Source of the DNA: Gardnerella vaginalis ATCC 14018 = JCM 11026
Lineage (GTDB): Bacteria; Actinomycetota; Actinomycetes; Actinomycetales; Bifidobacteriaceae
Assembly: GCF_001042655.1 (NCBI RefSeq)
Contig: NZ_AP012332.1
Location: 1,364,001-1,428,000, forward strand
Length of the DNA stretch: 64,000 nt
Direction: 5' to 3'
Shown here: piece by piece, positions 10,491-20,437 of the stretch
How positions within the stretch are numbered: the first letter of the stretch is position 1
How the letters are laid out: the number at the start of each line of letters is the position of its first letter
Notes under the pieces: generated by a model
Databases searched by the model: none
What the model was told of the DNA's origin: nothing
What the model saw: only the letters and a program-made list of their open reading frames with translations
Made by a program: the position numbers and the translations under genes

Positions 10491-10496
10491 ATTATA
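10491..10496 (-). promoter_or_regulatory. Possible -10 element for amylopullulanase gene
   Basis: TATAAT on the minus strand, about 190 bases upstream of the start. TTGTAA lies 15 bases upstream, a short spacing for a -35 box. The 10300-10717 gap is otherwise AT-rich and holds only repeats near its fas end. Confidence 0.3.
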
Positions 10497-10563
10497 ACAC
10501 TTTTGCAATTTTTACAAAAGTCAAAAATACAACTGCTATATCAGTTACGCTTGTAGTCGAATC

Positions 10564-10596
10564 GACCTGCCTTCGAGCTTAGAGCGTAGCGTGCGA
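10564..10596. repeat. Dispersed 33-base intergenic repeat, copy 1
   Basis: Matches 53929-53961 at 30 of 33 positions in the same orientation. The core is CCTGCCTTCG, then GCTTA, then AGCGTAGCG. Both copies sit beside ACAAACGC hairpins. Confidence 0.65.
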
Positions 10597-10621
10597 ACAA
10601 CACAATACGACGCAAATTCAG

Positions 10622-10702
10622 TACAAACGCACTACAGTTTTGTTTGTTTGTGTAGTGCGTTTGTATCAAATTTTGGCATTTTTTGGTACAAACGCACTAC
10701 AA
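10622..10702. repeat. ACAAACGCACTACA repeat cluster downstream of fas
   Basis: TACAAACGCACTACA at 10622-10636 pairs perfectly with 10651-10665, and a third copy of the arm sits at about 10687-10701. It lies just past the fas stop and could end fas transcription. The arms share ACAAACGC with the other hairpins in the window. Confidence 0.65.
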
Positions 10703-10717
10703 GATTCTACCTGAGAG

Positions 10718-13700
10718 TCAGCAGTAGTAGCCGCTTGCATCTAGGCGAGCGTCTGGGTTTAGCAGCATAGCTTTTTCTGCTTCGTGACCATCGTAGCGAG
10801 TGCCATCCGGAAGGCGCGTGCCATCCTTCAGCAAGTGACGATTCTCAACAGGCTCGAACAAAGCAGATCGACCCATCATGCCTTCCTCAAATCGCCTCTG
10901 GCCCGCAGCCAAACGCGCATTCGCCTTGGTACGCCAATTCTTAAGCGCATCCGCACCAGCGCTAGCTGCCACAGCAGCCTCAAACGCACCAGGGTGAACT
11001 AATGCCACAAATCCGCTAACGTGACCGAAGCCGAGCGAAGTTGCGAGAGCAACCTTCACTGCACAAGAACCTGCACAATCGCCAATGCGCATCGGCTCAC
11101 GCAACCAAACCATGTGGTCGTCGCGCGCAAGCTTAGGATCCACGCAGTCAAGTGATGCGTTTCCAGGGATTACGCCACTTCTAAACAGCTGTGTCAAACC
11201 GTTGATTTGGAAGATGCACGCACCACCCTTTGCATGTCCGGTCAGCGTCTTTTGGCTGATTACGAACAGTGGATTGCCTTCCGTGCGTCCGATTGCGTGC
11301 GCAAGAGTATTGTGCAGTTCGGATTCGTTCGGATCGTTTGCGTTCGTGGAAGTATCGTGCTTAGAAACCACAGCAATATCGTCCGGAATAACGCCAAGCG
11401 CTGCCAAATCGCGCACGAGCTTAGACTTAGCTCCACCCATGCCCGCAGCCAAAGCACCCAAGCCCGGAGCAGGAATAGAAGTGTGAATGCCGTCAGCATA
11501 CGAATGAATGAATCCGACTACGCCAGCAACAGGTAAACCAAGCTTCAAAGCAATATCGCCGCGCGTAACCAAAATCGTACCGCCGCCTTGTGCTTCAAGG
11601 AAGCCGCCGCGTCTGCGATCGTTTGCGCGAGAGAAGAATCGTGGATCGATGCCCTTCGCATACATTTCTTCGCTATTGGCAGTTGCGTTCATATTGCCGA
11701 AGCCAACTACGGATTCCACACCGATATCGTCAATTGCGCCAGTTACTACGAAGTCAGCTTTGCCGAGAGCAATCTTGTCGACGCCTTCTTCGAGCGAAAC
11801 CGCTGCAGTTGCGCATGCAGACACTGGCTGAACCATATTTCCGTAGCCGCCGATATAGGTTTGCATTACGTGAGCTGCAACAACGTTTGGAAGCGCCTCT
11901 TGCAATACGTCCGTAGGAATTTCGTGGTTAAGGAAGCGATCCAAGTACAGTTTGCGCATTGAACTCATGCCGCCGAAACCGGTTCCTTGCGTGGAAGCAA
12001 CCATCGACGGATGCACAGATTGCAAAATCTCCGAAGGCGTGAAACCAGCAGAAATATAAGCGTCTACAGTTGTGACAATATTCCACAGCGCAATCGTGTC
12101 AACACTTCCAACCATTGAAGCTGGAATACCCCACTTCAGCGGATCGAAGCCCTTAGGGAATTGTCCACCGACGGTTCTGGTCATTGCAGCCCTACGCGGC
12201 ACGCGAATCATAGAACCTGCCTTGCGCGTAACAGTCCATTCGCCAGATTCTGCATCGCGAGCAATCTCAGTGTGCGATTCGTCAAGCGCCACGTATTCGC
12301 GCGCAATTGTTTCTGTTGGAACGCTGAAACTCACGTCGTGATCGAGGAAGATTTCTGCTTCTTCTTCGTTCGCTCCATCCTTGTAGTCGCCACCCATGCC
12401 GGTTTCGAATGGTCGAATACCGGAGCGCGCCACTACTTCATCGCGATATTTCTCTGCAATATCTTCTTCTGGAACAAGCGTGCCTTCAGCATCATACCAG
12501 CCTGGCTTTGGTGAATCCTGCCAAGTAAGCAAGCCCATATTCCAAGCCAATTCTAGTACTGCTCCTGCAGAAAGCTCCACGGATCCATCTTCGCGAATTC
12601 CAAGTTCTGCTTCGAAACGAGTACGTCCAGAACCCCATGGTCCAAGTTCGCCGACTGAGACGATTACAATTTCGTCTTCTGGACGCGCTGTTACGTTCTT
12701 CCAATCAGCCAAGTTGACTCGCGGCTGAGTTGGCACGTAAGGCGTTGGAAGTGCTTTGTTGGTTGATTGAGCAGTTGATTTAACAGAAGATTCTGCAGCT
12801 TCTTCTGCAGCTTCCGCAGCTTCAGCACGCTTCTGATCTTCCAGTGCTTCTGCACGAAGAGCATTCAAATCAAGAGGCTCCTTGCCTAATCCACCCGTAA
12901 GATCAACGTTCAAAGGCGCGATTGCGGCCTGTTCGCGCGCTTCCTTCGTGCACAAATCGAGCAAACGATCTGCCATTTCTTGCGTTGAGTAGGTAGTTAA
13001 TCCATGACGTTCAACTACAGCCACAAGCGGATCATTTCCACCCATTAAGCCGGTTCCACGCACCCATCCAATCTTAGGATGCGCAAAAGTCACGCGATCC
13101 GACCACACACTTTCTGCATGCGCACGGTTCACAATCGCGTCGAAAGCACTCTTGACTTCGCCGTAAGCACCATCGCCGCCGAACATACCTCGGTTTGGAG
13201 AGCCAGGTAACACAACGTGCATACGATGTTGTACATCTGTATCTGCTCCAATCTGTGCAAATCCGGCGATTGCACGCTCCACACCCCACAGCATCAAGCG
13301 CGATTGCGATTCAAAAAGCGAACCAGAATCAGCCAAAGTACCGTGAACTGGTGGAGCTGCAAACGGGAAGAACATGCTCGGCTCGTAAGCAGGCTTCAAA
13401 ATAGTAGTAGTTGCGCCGCTAACTTTCTTCGAAACTGTGCCAACCCACTTTACAAGCGCGTCAACATCGCGATAACTAGACAAGTTTGCTGGAACAAGCC
13501 ACAACTTTGCGCCCATTTGAGCGTTTTCGCGATACGCTTTCTTCGCCCAAGACTTAACGCTCGGCTTGAAACTGTGCGAAGTTGCGATAACCGTAGCTCC
13601 ACCCTTAAGCAAGCCCGTTACTACGCGAGCAGCAATCGAATTAGGAGCAACGCCTGTAACTACTGCAACTTCTCCTGCAAAACGAGTTGCTTGAGCAGTA

Positions 13701-16700
13701 TCGGCGTTGTTTTGCGCAAGTTTATTGCGAGAATCGCGAACAATACCATTAAATATTGTTGCAAGATTGTTTAATTCGCGAGATTTAGAAAGACTTGCAA
13801 ACCACTCAGCTTCCGAAGCTACTGCTTCCCCTGCACCAAGGAAACTACCAAAATCATTTAAGATTTCAGAAACTTCATTTACCTGAATATCAACATTCTT
13901 TCCAGCATACTTGTAGTACAAGCGAGCAACGTCTTCGCGAGCCGAAGCCCAGCGGTCGTCGAAAAGAATTGCCTTTCGCTCATCAAATCGAGGAGCCACC
14001 TGCTTTGGCCAATCTGCACCAAGCTCAGCTTCAACAGCAGACACAACAGCAGCATTTTCGTCACTTTCAGTTTCTGCTTTAGGAGCCTCAACACCAAGCT
14101 TTGCTAGCACAAACTTAGCAGTTGCAGCAAGTATGCCATCTGCGCCAACAACCTGCTGAGCAAAAGCGTCAAGAGCTGCAGAATCAACAACAGCACCGCC
14201 GGCTGCGCCAGCAGCACCAGGCTGAGAAACGCTAACGCCGTGAGCTTGAGCAACTTGTGCAATTGCTGCGTCGATTAAAGCGTCAGCTGCAGCAGTATTC
14301 TTTGCAGGATCAGTTGAAAGTTGCGCAAGATTTTCACCGCGCACGCTAGCACCTTCACGCGTTTGCAAAACCAAAGCCGCAAGAACGTGCGCACGCCAGC
14401 CTTCTCCAAGTTGCCAGACTTCAGAGATTCGCTTGTCAATTTGCGCTGGTTTCACACCGGCTGCACCGAAAAGCGCACGCAAACGTTCGCGCACAATATC
14501 GGAAAGCACGGCACCAAAAGCTTTATAGCGAGGAGCAACCGAATCAACTAACTTTTTAAGCGCACTCATTGGAGCTTCTGCAGCACCGTCCACGCTTGCC
14601 ACGCCAAGCTCGGAACTAATATCCATAAGAAGCTGGTTTCTGCGCGAAGATACGCCATTTGTAAGCGTATCAGTTGTATCAGTGTCGCCGATTTGGTCAA
14701 GACGGATTTTTGCACTATACGCAATAAGCATTGAGATTGCGTCGGATGCTTTGAATGGCAAGTCTGCTACAGGTCCGCTTGCTGCTGCATTAGCTGCAGG
14801 AGCAGCAGAGACAACATTTGCTGCAGGAGCTGCAGGAGCAGTAGTCGCATCAGCAGTGCTACTTGCTTCTTGATTATCTTCCTCAGTAAACACTTCAGGC
14901 ACAAGCGAATCAGTGTCAGTCATATAAACGCGACCTTCGTCACGACCAACGTTGTAAACAGTCACTTTTTCGCCACTAAACTCCGGCAAAGCAAGAGTTT
15001 TAGCACCAAGATTTGCCAAAGTTGGCGCGTTTCCTAAACCAACTTCAACGTACTCTTCAACGCCAAGACCACCGCGAGCGCGATCGGCAAACATAAGAGC
15101 CTGCGTTTCAATCCAACGAACTGGAGAAGCGAACTGCCATGAAAGAAGCTCCGTAAGAAGCAATCTACCGAGCTTCTGCTCATCCTCTGCATAAGATTTC
15201 CACGTAGTTTCATCTTCCAAAGCTGCTTCAATGCGCTCAGATGGCACAACATCCAAAATCTTTTGCGCAAATTCTCGCGTAAGCTCAAACGGGCAAGCCA
15301 CGAGGTTTGGAATGTAACGGCCTACAAGCACAGAGTAATCAATATGCTTCGGCAGCAGCGAATCGAGCTTGTCGCGGAATTCTGGCACACCCTTTCGAAG
15401 AATTCGAGAGTGGAACGGCACGTCAATTCCTGGAACAAACATGAATGGAGGCTTGCCGCCATACTCTTTAGCCCTCTTGGCAGAATCTTGAGCCAAAGCT
15501 TTCAAACCTTTTATTGTGCCTGCTATTGCGTATTGTTGACCTGCCAAATTGTAGTTTACGATTTGCAAGAATTCGCCAGTTTGCTTAGAGATTCCTTCAA
15601 CGTACGCGTTTACACCATCATCGTCCACACCGAACTGGTTTGGACGCAAAGCACCCATTCGATAGTTGGATCGTCCTTGCTCATCTCGCTCAATCAAGTG
15701 ATGCATTGTAGATCCGCGGTGGAACACGAGTTCCAACACGGTTTCTAGCGGAATAATTTGAGCGAAGGAGCTTAGCGCATTGTATTCGCCAAGCGAGTGA
15801 CCAGCAAAATACGCAGGCCAAATATCGCATCCTGCTTCTCTTAAGCGAGCGGTTTGCGCAAAAGCAACAGTAGCGAGCGCAACTTGAGTAAATTGTGTTA
15901 AGTTGAGCAAGCCTTCTGGATGACGATATGTTACGCCATTTGCTGTTAATTCCTTAGGATTATCTCGCACTACAGCAAGAATTGAGAATCCTAGTTTTTC
16001 GCGAGTGAGTTTGTCTGCGCGCTCCCAAGTTTCGCGCACAGCTGGCGATTTGGCGCGCTCATCCAATGACATTCCTTGTTTTTGAATACCTTGTCCTGGA
16101 TATACGAATGCTGCTCGCGGCGCGCGTGTAAGTGCGCTCGCTTTAGAAACTATTTGCCCGTTTACTCGGCATGTGATTTCTAGCGCTAGCCCTCCGCGGC
16201 GTACTTTCCCTACTCGTTCTACGGTAATTTCTACCTCGTCGTTAAGCTGCACCATGCCGTACATGTTGTACGTCCAGCCAACAAGATCATAGTGTGCGCC
16301 TTTTTCATCCAATGCTTGAGCAACATGCTGAGCTGCTGCTGAAAGCCACATTCCGTGTACTAGAGGTGCGGAAAGTCCAGAGATTGCGGCTCCTCTTTTG
16401 GATGTGTGTATTGGGTTAAAGTCACCTGATGTGCGCGCAAAAGCTGTCATGTCTTTAGGTGCGCGAATTACGACGCGTCTAAGCGCTCGTCTAGGCGTGT
16501 TGTCTACGCTAAATCCGTGTAATTCTGCCGCATCTCCGTATTCTGGAGCAGGCTTTGGTAGTGCTGCACTGTAGCTTCGTCCACGAATCGCGAATCGTTC
16601 TGTTTCGTGCGCGATTTTTGTTCCGTCTTGCGCATTGTGAATTATGTGTATTGTCACTACTCGCCCAGAAGCTGATTCGGCGTAATCTTCTGCCCAACCA

Positions 16701-19700
16701 GTGAGGTTTATGCGTGTTCCAACATATTTTTGCAGGTCGTCTGTAGATAAATCTAGTTCTATTAGGTGGTCTAAATGTACTGCGTTGAGTAGTCCTTCAA
16801 TTACTGGGTATCCGTCTACCATTACGGATCCTAGTGCTGAGTATATTGTTGGCCATGCTGGACCTACTAGCGCGTCTGGCACGATTCTTGATGCTTGCAA
16901 ACCTTCTGGCAGGCGTCCAGCTGTAGCAGATTCGTGGTCGATTCCTAGGTTTCTAGAAAGCGTGTATGCTGATTTAATCACGCCAAATGGTATTTCGCAG
17001 GCTGTTTCACATGTTGTTTCACAGGCTGATTTGTTAGCTTTTCCACAAGCTATTTCTTTTTTAACTTGCTCGCACGCTTCTTGGCTTGCGTCTACTTTTG
17101 GCATTTCACTTAAAACATCTCCAGTAATCGCAGTATTTCCAATGCCTGCGGTTGCTGCCAACATGTTATAAACGTGTTTTGGTAGTCGCTCGCGGTCTAC
17201 TACTGGTATGCTTCCAGCACGCTTTGCGTCTACAATAAGCGGAATTACTATATCTCTAACAGCATGATTTTTTCCGCTGTTCTTTACGCTATTCTTGATA
17301 CCGTTTTCATTGTCGGCTTCATGCTCATCCCAGAACGTGTCTAGTTTAATGTCTAAATCAAGCTTAATTACGCTATTTTCTTCACTTATTACGGTTATAA
17401 CATAGTTTTCACTATTATTTTGCGTTTTATAAGCAGGATTATTGGTTACGTGACCAATCCAAGAAATATTCGGACATGAGCGCACATATTCTTCAATATT
17501 TTGCGCACAGTCTATTTGGCTAAACGCGTTTTGATTAAAGCCCAGAGGCAAGTCGCCAGCAGCCGAACCATTTATAACCGCAGCCTCAAATCTTCCTAAA
17601 ATATCCGCGATTGGCTCATCCATTGTGATTATGCCTGCAACAGAAATAGGTCCTGGAATTACTCGCACAGCATCCGCAGAATATCGCGAATCTTCCGACT
17701 GCCAAAGCTGATCCTGACCCCACCAGCGAAGAAGATCATTGTCAATTACTGGCACAAATGGCATTGGCTTAGGATATTCACGCACCAAGGTTGGGAACCA
17801 CGCAGCATCCATTGGAACAACGTTCATCGTGCTCGCATTAGGAAAAACTTGCACAAGAGAATCGAGAGCAGACTGAGGATTTTCAGCAATCTGCTTAATA
17901 TCTGGCAAAATCGAAGTAAATTCGCCAGAATCTTGGCTTATTAAACGTGCTTCAATACGCTGTAACAAATGCATGTAGCGATCCGCGTAAGTAGGATCTG
18001 CCCAAGGATAGCTTAAATCAAGGAATCGCTGCGCAAACTGGGTATATGTCATATTTTCAACATCGCCAAAATATGGTTTAGCAGTAGAGTTAAGCGCGCG
18101 AATCACTTCATCTCTGCGGCTAGAAAGCTCTTCTGGATGCTTCATCATATGAACAAGAAGACGACCACAGCGCGCGGACGCATTCTCAATTTCGTAAATA
18201 TCTGCGTGCAAATGGCTTAATCCGCTTGTTACTCCGCCAACAACCTTTCCAGAAGGCACCCAGCGCTCGCCAATCGGAGCAAACGGATCTTCACTTGCGC
18301 CAAGACCTTCCACACACGCATCATTTGCTTCTGTAATTCCTGGCGTCTCCACCAACATGCGCTTAACTTGCGCGCTTGTGTGCGCTTCCTTTGCTGTCAT
18401 TGCTGCAGTGCCAATCATCACAGCATCTACTGGCATATTTGGCAAATCGTACTTATTGGACCATTCGCCACTAATGTAGTCTGCTGCACGAGCTGGAGTG
18501 CCGATTCCGCCACCTGCTACAAGCACCAAATTATTGCATTCGCGCACTTGAGCATAAGTGCTAATCAGCAAATCATCTAGCGACTCCCAAGAGTGGTGGC
18601 CGCCTGCAGATCCGCCTTCTACTTGCGCAATAATTGTTGCTGGCTTAACAGCTTTTGCAATGCGAACTACTTGGCGAATCTGCTCTACTGTTCCTGGCTT
18701 AAAAGCAACATACGGGAATCCGTCGGCTTGAAGAGTTTTAACAAGTTCTTTTGCCTCGTCTAACTCTGGGATTCCTGCAGATATTACAACGCCGTCGATT
18801 GGCGCTCCAGAAGCACGCTTTTTTGGAACTATACGTTTGCTGCCAAATTGCAAATTCCACAAATAGCGGTCCATAAACATGGCGTTGAATTCTACGGTTG
18901 CTCCTTCTTGCAATTGCTTGCTCAAAGAATCCATGTGCCTGTCGAATACTTCTTCTGTTACTTGTCCACCGCCTGCAAGTTCTGCCCAATATCCTGCGTT
19001 GGCTGCGGCGGCTACAATTTCTGGGTCTACTGTGGTTGGAGTCATGCCAGCAAGAAGCACAGGAGCTTTGCCTGTTAGCTTGCTGAATTTTGTTACAACT
19101 TTCTTTCCAGCTGGAGTATCGATTACTCGCGGCGCAAAATCCGCCCAGCAGCCGGTACGCAATAATTCAGCTTCTGCAGCGCTAGTTGTGCTTGCTTTTG
19201 CGCGCGCGTTCATTGTTCCAACTTCTACTACGCCAGCTCCGCTTCCTTGTAGTAGCACGTTTGTTAGCTTGCCAAGCACTTCTCCTGGACCCATGTCTAA
19301 TACGTATAGCTCTCGCGCATTCACGTTATTTAAAACTTTTTCTATTTGCTTCGCCCAATCTACTGGCTCTACTAGCACAGCGTTTGCAAGCTTTAGTGCA
19401 AGTTCAGCATCTAATCCTGCGTCCTTTGCCCAGGCTTCAACTTGTTCTACAGCAGGTTTCATGATTGGAGAATGGAATGGCACTGTAACATCTAAATACT
19501 CTGCGATTGGCGCAAAAACCGATCCGCCTCGTTCCTTCATTTCGCGCATTTTTTTGGAGCGCTGCGACTCTTTCTGTGCCTGATTTTGCACGGCTTCCAT
19601 GTCTTCTGGATATCCTGATAGCACAATGTGATTTCGCGAGTTTTTAACTGCGATTGATATAACGCCTCTGGTTCTTTCTACTCGCTTAATCAAGGCTTTT

Positions 19701-20266
19701 GCCTGTTCAAACGTAACGCCTTTTAGCGATAGCATTGGTGTTTTTTCGCCGTTTCCACTGATTTCTAACATTCGCGCTTCGCGGTCTGCTGCTGCTCCGA
19801 TTATGTATGAGATTGCTATAAGTTCAGCTATTTGGTTTTGCGCGTTTTGCCATGACCCTGCTTTTATACGAGCTTCTACTATTTTTGCGGCTATTATGCC
19901 TTGAGAGTGTCCAAGGCTTGCAATTGGCTTGTTTACTTCAAAGTTGTAGCCTAAGTTTGTTAGGTCTCTTACGCTTGCAAGCTGAGCAATTGTGATTCCT
20001 GGTACGCTTAATTGTGCGCTGGCTGTGTTGATTTTAGAATTTTCTAAAGCATCGAATACGTTTATGTCACTTCCAGCATTTGCTAATAACTGTGGATATA
20101 TGTTTGATAGTAAAGTTTTTGCTAATTTGTTATATTCGCGTAATTCTTTATTTAATTCTGCATCGTTTTGTGTTTCTTTTAAGGCTTGCACCCATGGTGT
20201 GGATTGTCCTGCGAAGGTAAGAATGTGTGGTGTTTGTGCGAGCTGGTCAAATAAGTATGTTGTCAT
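10718..20266 (-). CDS. fas: Type I fatty acid synthase, single giant polypeptide
   Basis: A 3182-residue enzyme that makes long-chain acyl-CoA from acetyl- and malonyl-CoA in the cytoplasm. Visible domains in order: acyltransferase with GHSQG (Ser121), enoyl reductase (about 400-830, LLAGMTP), hot-dog dehydratase near 1280 (DFNPIHTS), malonyl/palmitoyl transferase with GHSLGEY near 1490, and an ACP near 1870 (GVSSRRNQ, serine for phosphopantetheine). Ketoreductase near 2210 (VTGVAPNSIAA) and ketosynthase near 2820 (SACATA cysteine; histidines in SKHDTS and GHAKGG) complete it. No phosphopantetheinyl transferase domain is fused, so a separate enzyme must load the ACP. AAAGGA precedes the ATG. 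It is the last gene of accC-accD-fas. A Cys/Glu/Thr-rich insert near residue 1065 looks unlike the conserved core. Confidence 0.97.
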   Translation of the reverse strand: MTTYLFDQLAQTPHILTFAGQSTPWVQALKETQNDAELNKELREYNKLAKTLLSNIYPQLLANAGSDINVFDALENSKINTASAQLSVPGITIAQLASVRDLTNLGYNFEVNKPIASLGHSQGIIAAKIVEARIKAGSWQNAQNQIAELIAISYIIGAAADREARMLEISGNGEKTPMLSLKGVTFEQAKALIKRVERTRGVISIAVKNSRNHIVLSGYPEDMEAVQNQAQKESQRSKKMREMKERGGSVFAPIAEYLDVTVPFHSPIMKPAVEQVEAWAKDAGLDAELALKLANAVLVEPVDWAKQIEKVLNNVNARELYVLDMGPGEVLGKLTNVLLQGSGAGVVEVGTMNARAKASTTSAAEAELLRTGCWADFAPRVIDTPAGKKVVTKFSKLTGKAPVLLAGMTPTTVDPEIVAAAANAGYWAELAGGGQVTEEVFDRHMDSLSKQLQEGATVEFNAMFMDRYLWNLQFGSKRIVPKKRASGAPIDGVVISAGIPELDEAKELVKTLQADGFPYVAFKPGTVEQIRQVVRIAKAVKPATIIAQVEGGSAGGHHSWESLDDLLISTYAQVRECNNLVLVAGGGIGTPARAADYISGEWSNKYDLPNMPVDAVMIGTAAMTAKEAHTSAQVKRMLVETPGITEANDACVEGLGASEDPFAPIGERWVPSGKVVGGVTSGLSHLHADIYEIENASARCGRLLVHMMKHPEELSSRRDEVIRALNSTAKPYFGDVENMTYTQFAQRFLDLSYPWADPTYADRYMHLLQRIEARLISQDSGEFTSILPDIKQIAENPQSALDSLVQVFPNASTMNVVPMDAAWFPTLVREYPKPMPFVPVIDNDLLRWWGQDQLWQSEDSRYSADAVRVIPGPISVAGIITMDEPIADILGRFEAAVINGSAAGDLPLGFNQNAFSQIDCAQNIEEYVRSCPNISWIGHVTNNPAYKTQNNSENYVITVISEENSVIKLDLDIKLDTFWDEHEADNENGIKNSVKNSGKNHAVRDIVIPLIVDAKRAGSIPVVDRERLPKHVYNMLAATAGIGNTAITGDVLSEMPKVDASQEACEQVKKEIACGKANKSACETTCETACEIPFGVIKSAYTLSRNLGIDHESATAGRLPEGLQASRIVPDALVGPAWPTIYSALGSVMVDGYPVIEGLLNAVHLDHLIELDLSTDDLQKYVGTRINLTGWAEDYAESASGRVVTIHIIHNAQDGTKIAHETERFAIRGRSYSAALPKPAPEYGDAAELHGFSVDNTPRRALRRVVIRAPKDMTAFARTSGDFNPIHTSKRGAAISGLSAPLVHGMWLSAAAQHVAQALDEKGAHYDLVGWTYNMYGMVQLNDEVEITVERVGKVRRGGLALEITCRVNGQIVSKASALTRAPRAAFVYPGQGIQKQGMSLDERAKSPAVRETWERADKLTREKLGFSILAVVRDNPKELTANGVTYRHPEGLLNLTQFTQVALATVAFAQTARLREAGCDIWPAYFAGHSLGEYNALSSFAQIIPLETVLELVFHRGSTMHHLIERDEQGRSNYRMGALRPNQFGVDDDGVNAYVEGISKQTGEFLQIVNYNLAGQQYAIAGTIKGLKALAQDSAKRAKEYGGKPPFMFVPGIDVPFHSRILRKGVPEFRDKLDSLLPKHIDYSVLVGRYIPNLVACPFELTREFAQKILDVVPSERIEAALEDETTWKSYAEDEQKLGRLLLTELLSWQFASPVRWIETQALMFADRARGGLGVEEYVEVGLGNAPTLANLGAKTLALPEFSGEKVTVYNVGRDEGRVYMTDTDSLVPEVFTEEDNQEASSTADATTAPAAPAANVVSAAPAANAAASGPVADLPFKASDAISMLIAYSAKIRLDQIGDTDTTDTLTNGVSSRRNQLLMDISSELGVASVDGAAEAPMSALKKLVDSVAPRYKAFGAVLSDIVRERLRALFGAAGVKPAQIDKRISEVWQLGEGWRAHVLAALVLQTREGASVRGENLAQLSTDPAKNTAAADALIDAAIAQVAQAHGVSVSQPGAAGAAGGAVVDSAALDAFAQQVVGADGILAATAKFVLAKLGVEAPKAETESDENAAVVSAVEAELGADWPKQVAPRFDERKAILFDDRWASAREDVARLYYKYAGKNVDIQVNEVSEILNDFGSFLGAGEAVASEAEWFASLSKSRELNNLATIFNGIVRDSRNKLAQNNADTAQATRFAGEVAVVTGVAPNSIAARVVTGLLKGGATVIATSHSFKPSVKSWAKKAYRENAQMGAKLWLVPANLSSYRDVDALVKWVGTVSKKVSGATTTILKPAYEPSMFFPFAAPPVHGTLADSGSLFESQSRLMLWGVERAIAGFAQIGADTDVQHRMHVVLPGSPNRGMFGGDGAYGEVKSAFDAIVNRAHAESVWSDRVTFAHPKIGWVRGTGLMGGNDPLVAVVERHGLTTYSTQEMADRLLDLCTKEAREQAAIAPLNVDLTGGLGKEPLDLNALRAEALEDQKRAEAAEAAEEAAESSVKSTAQSTNKALPTPYVPTQPRVNLADWKNVTARPEDEIVIVSVGELGPWGSGRTRFEAELGIREDGSVELSAGAVLELAWNMGLLTWQDSPKPGWYDAEGTLVPEEDIAEKYRDEVVARSGIRPFETGMGGDYKDGANEEEAEIFLDHDVSFSVPTETIAREYVALDESHTEIARDAESGEWTVTRKAGSMIRVPRRAAMTRTVGGQFPKGFDPLKWGIPASMVGSVDTIALWNIVTTVDAYISAGFTPSEILQSVHPSMVASTQGTGFGGMSSMRKLYLDRFLNHEIPTDVLQEALPNVVAAHVMQTYIGGYGNMVQPVSACATAAVSLEEGVDKIALGKADFVVTGAIDDIGVESVVGFGNMNATANSEEMYAKGIDPRFFSRANDRRRGGFLEAQGGGTILVTRGDIALKLGLPVAGVVGFIHSYADGIHTSIPAPGLGALAAGMGGAKSKLVRDLAALGVIPDDIAVVSKHDTSTNANDPNESELHNTLAHAIGRTEGNPLFVISQKTLTGHAKGGACIFQINGLTQLFRSGVIPGNASLDCVDPKLARDDHMVWLREPMRIGDCAGSCAVKVALATSLGFGHVSGFVALVHPGAFEAAVAASAGADALKNWRTKANARLAAGQRRFEEGMMGRSALFEPVENRHLLKDGTRLPDGTRYDGHEAEKAMLLNPDARLDASGYYC

Positions 20267-20437
20267 TTTATTTTCCTTTGTTCGTGGGTTTAAGTTTTAT
20301 TTTTAAAATTTATTTGTGCTTTTTGGATTATTTGTGTTTTTTGGATTTATTTATCTTTGGTCGCTTTATGCGCGGTTGCTGGCGACTTTTGAGTGCTTTC
20401 CAAATCATTCCCGAATTATTCCCGAATTATTCCCAAA

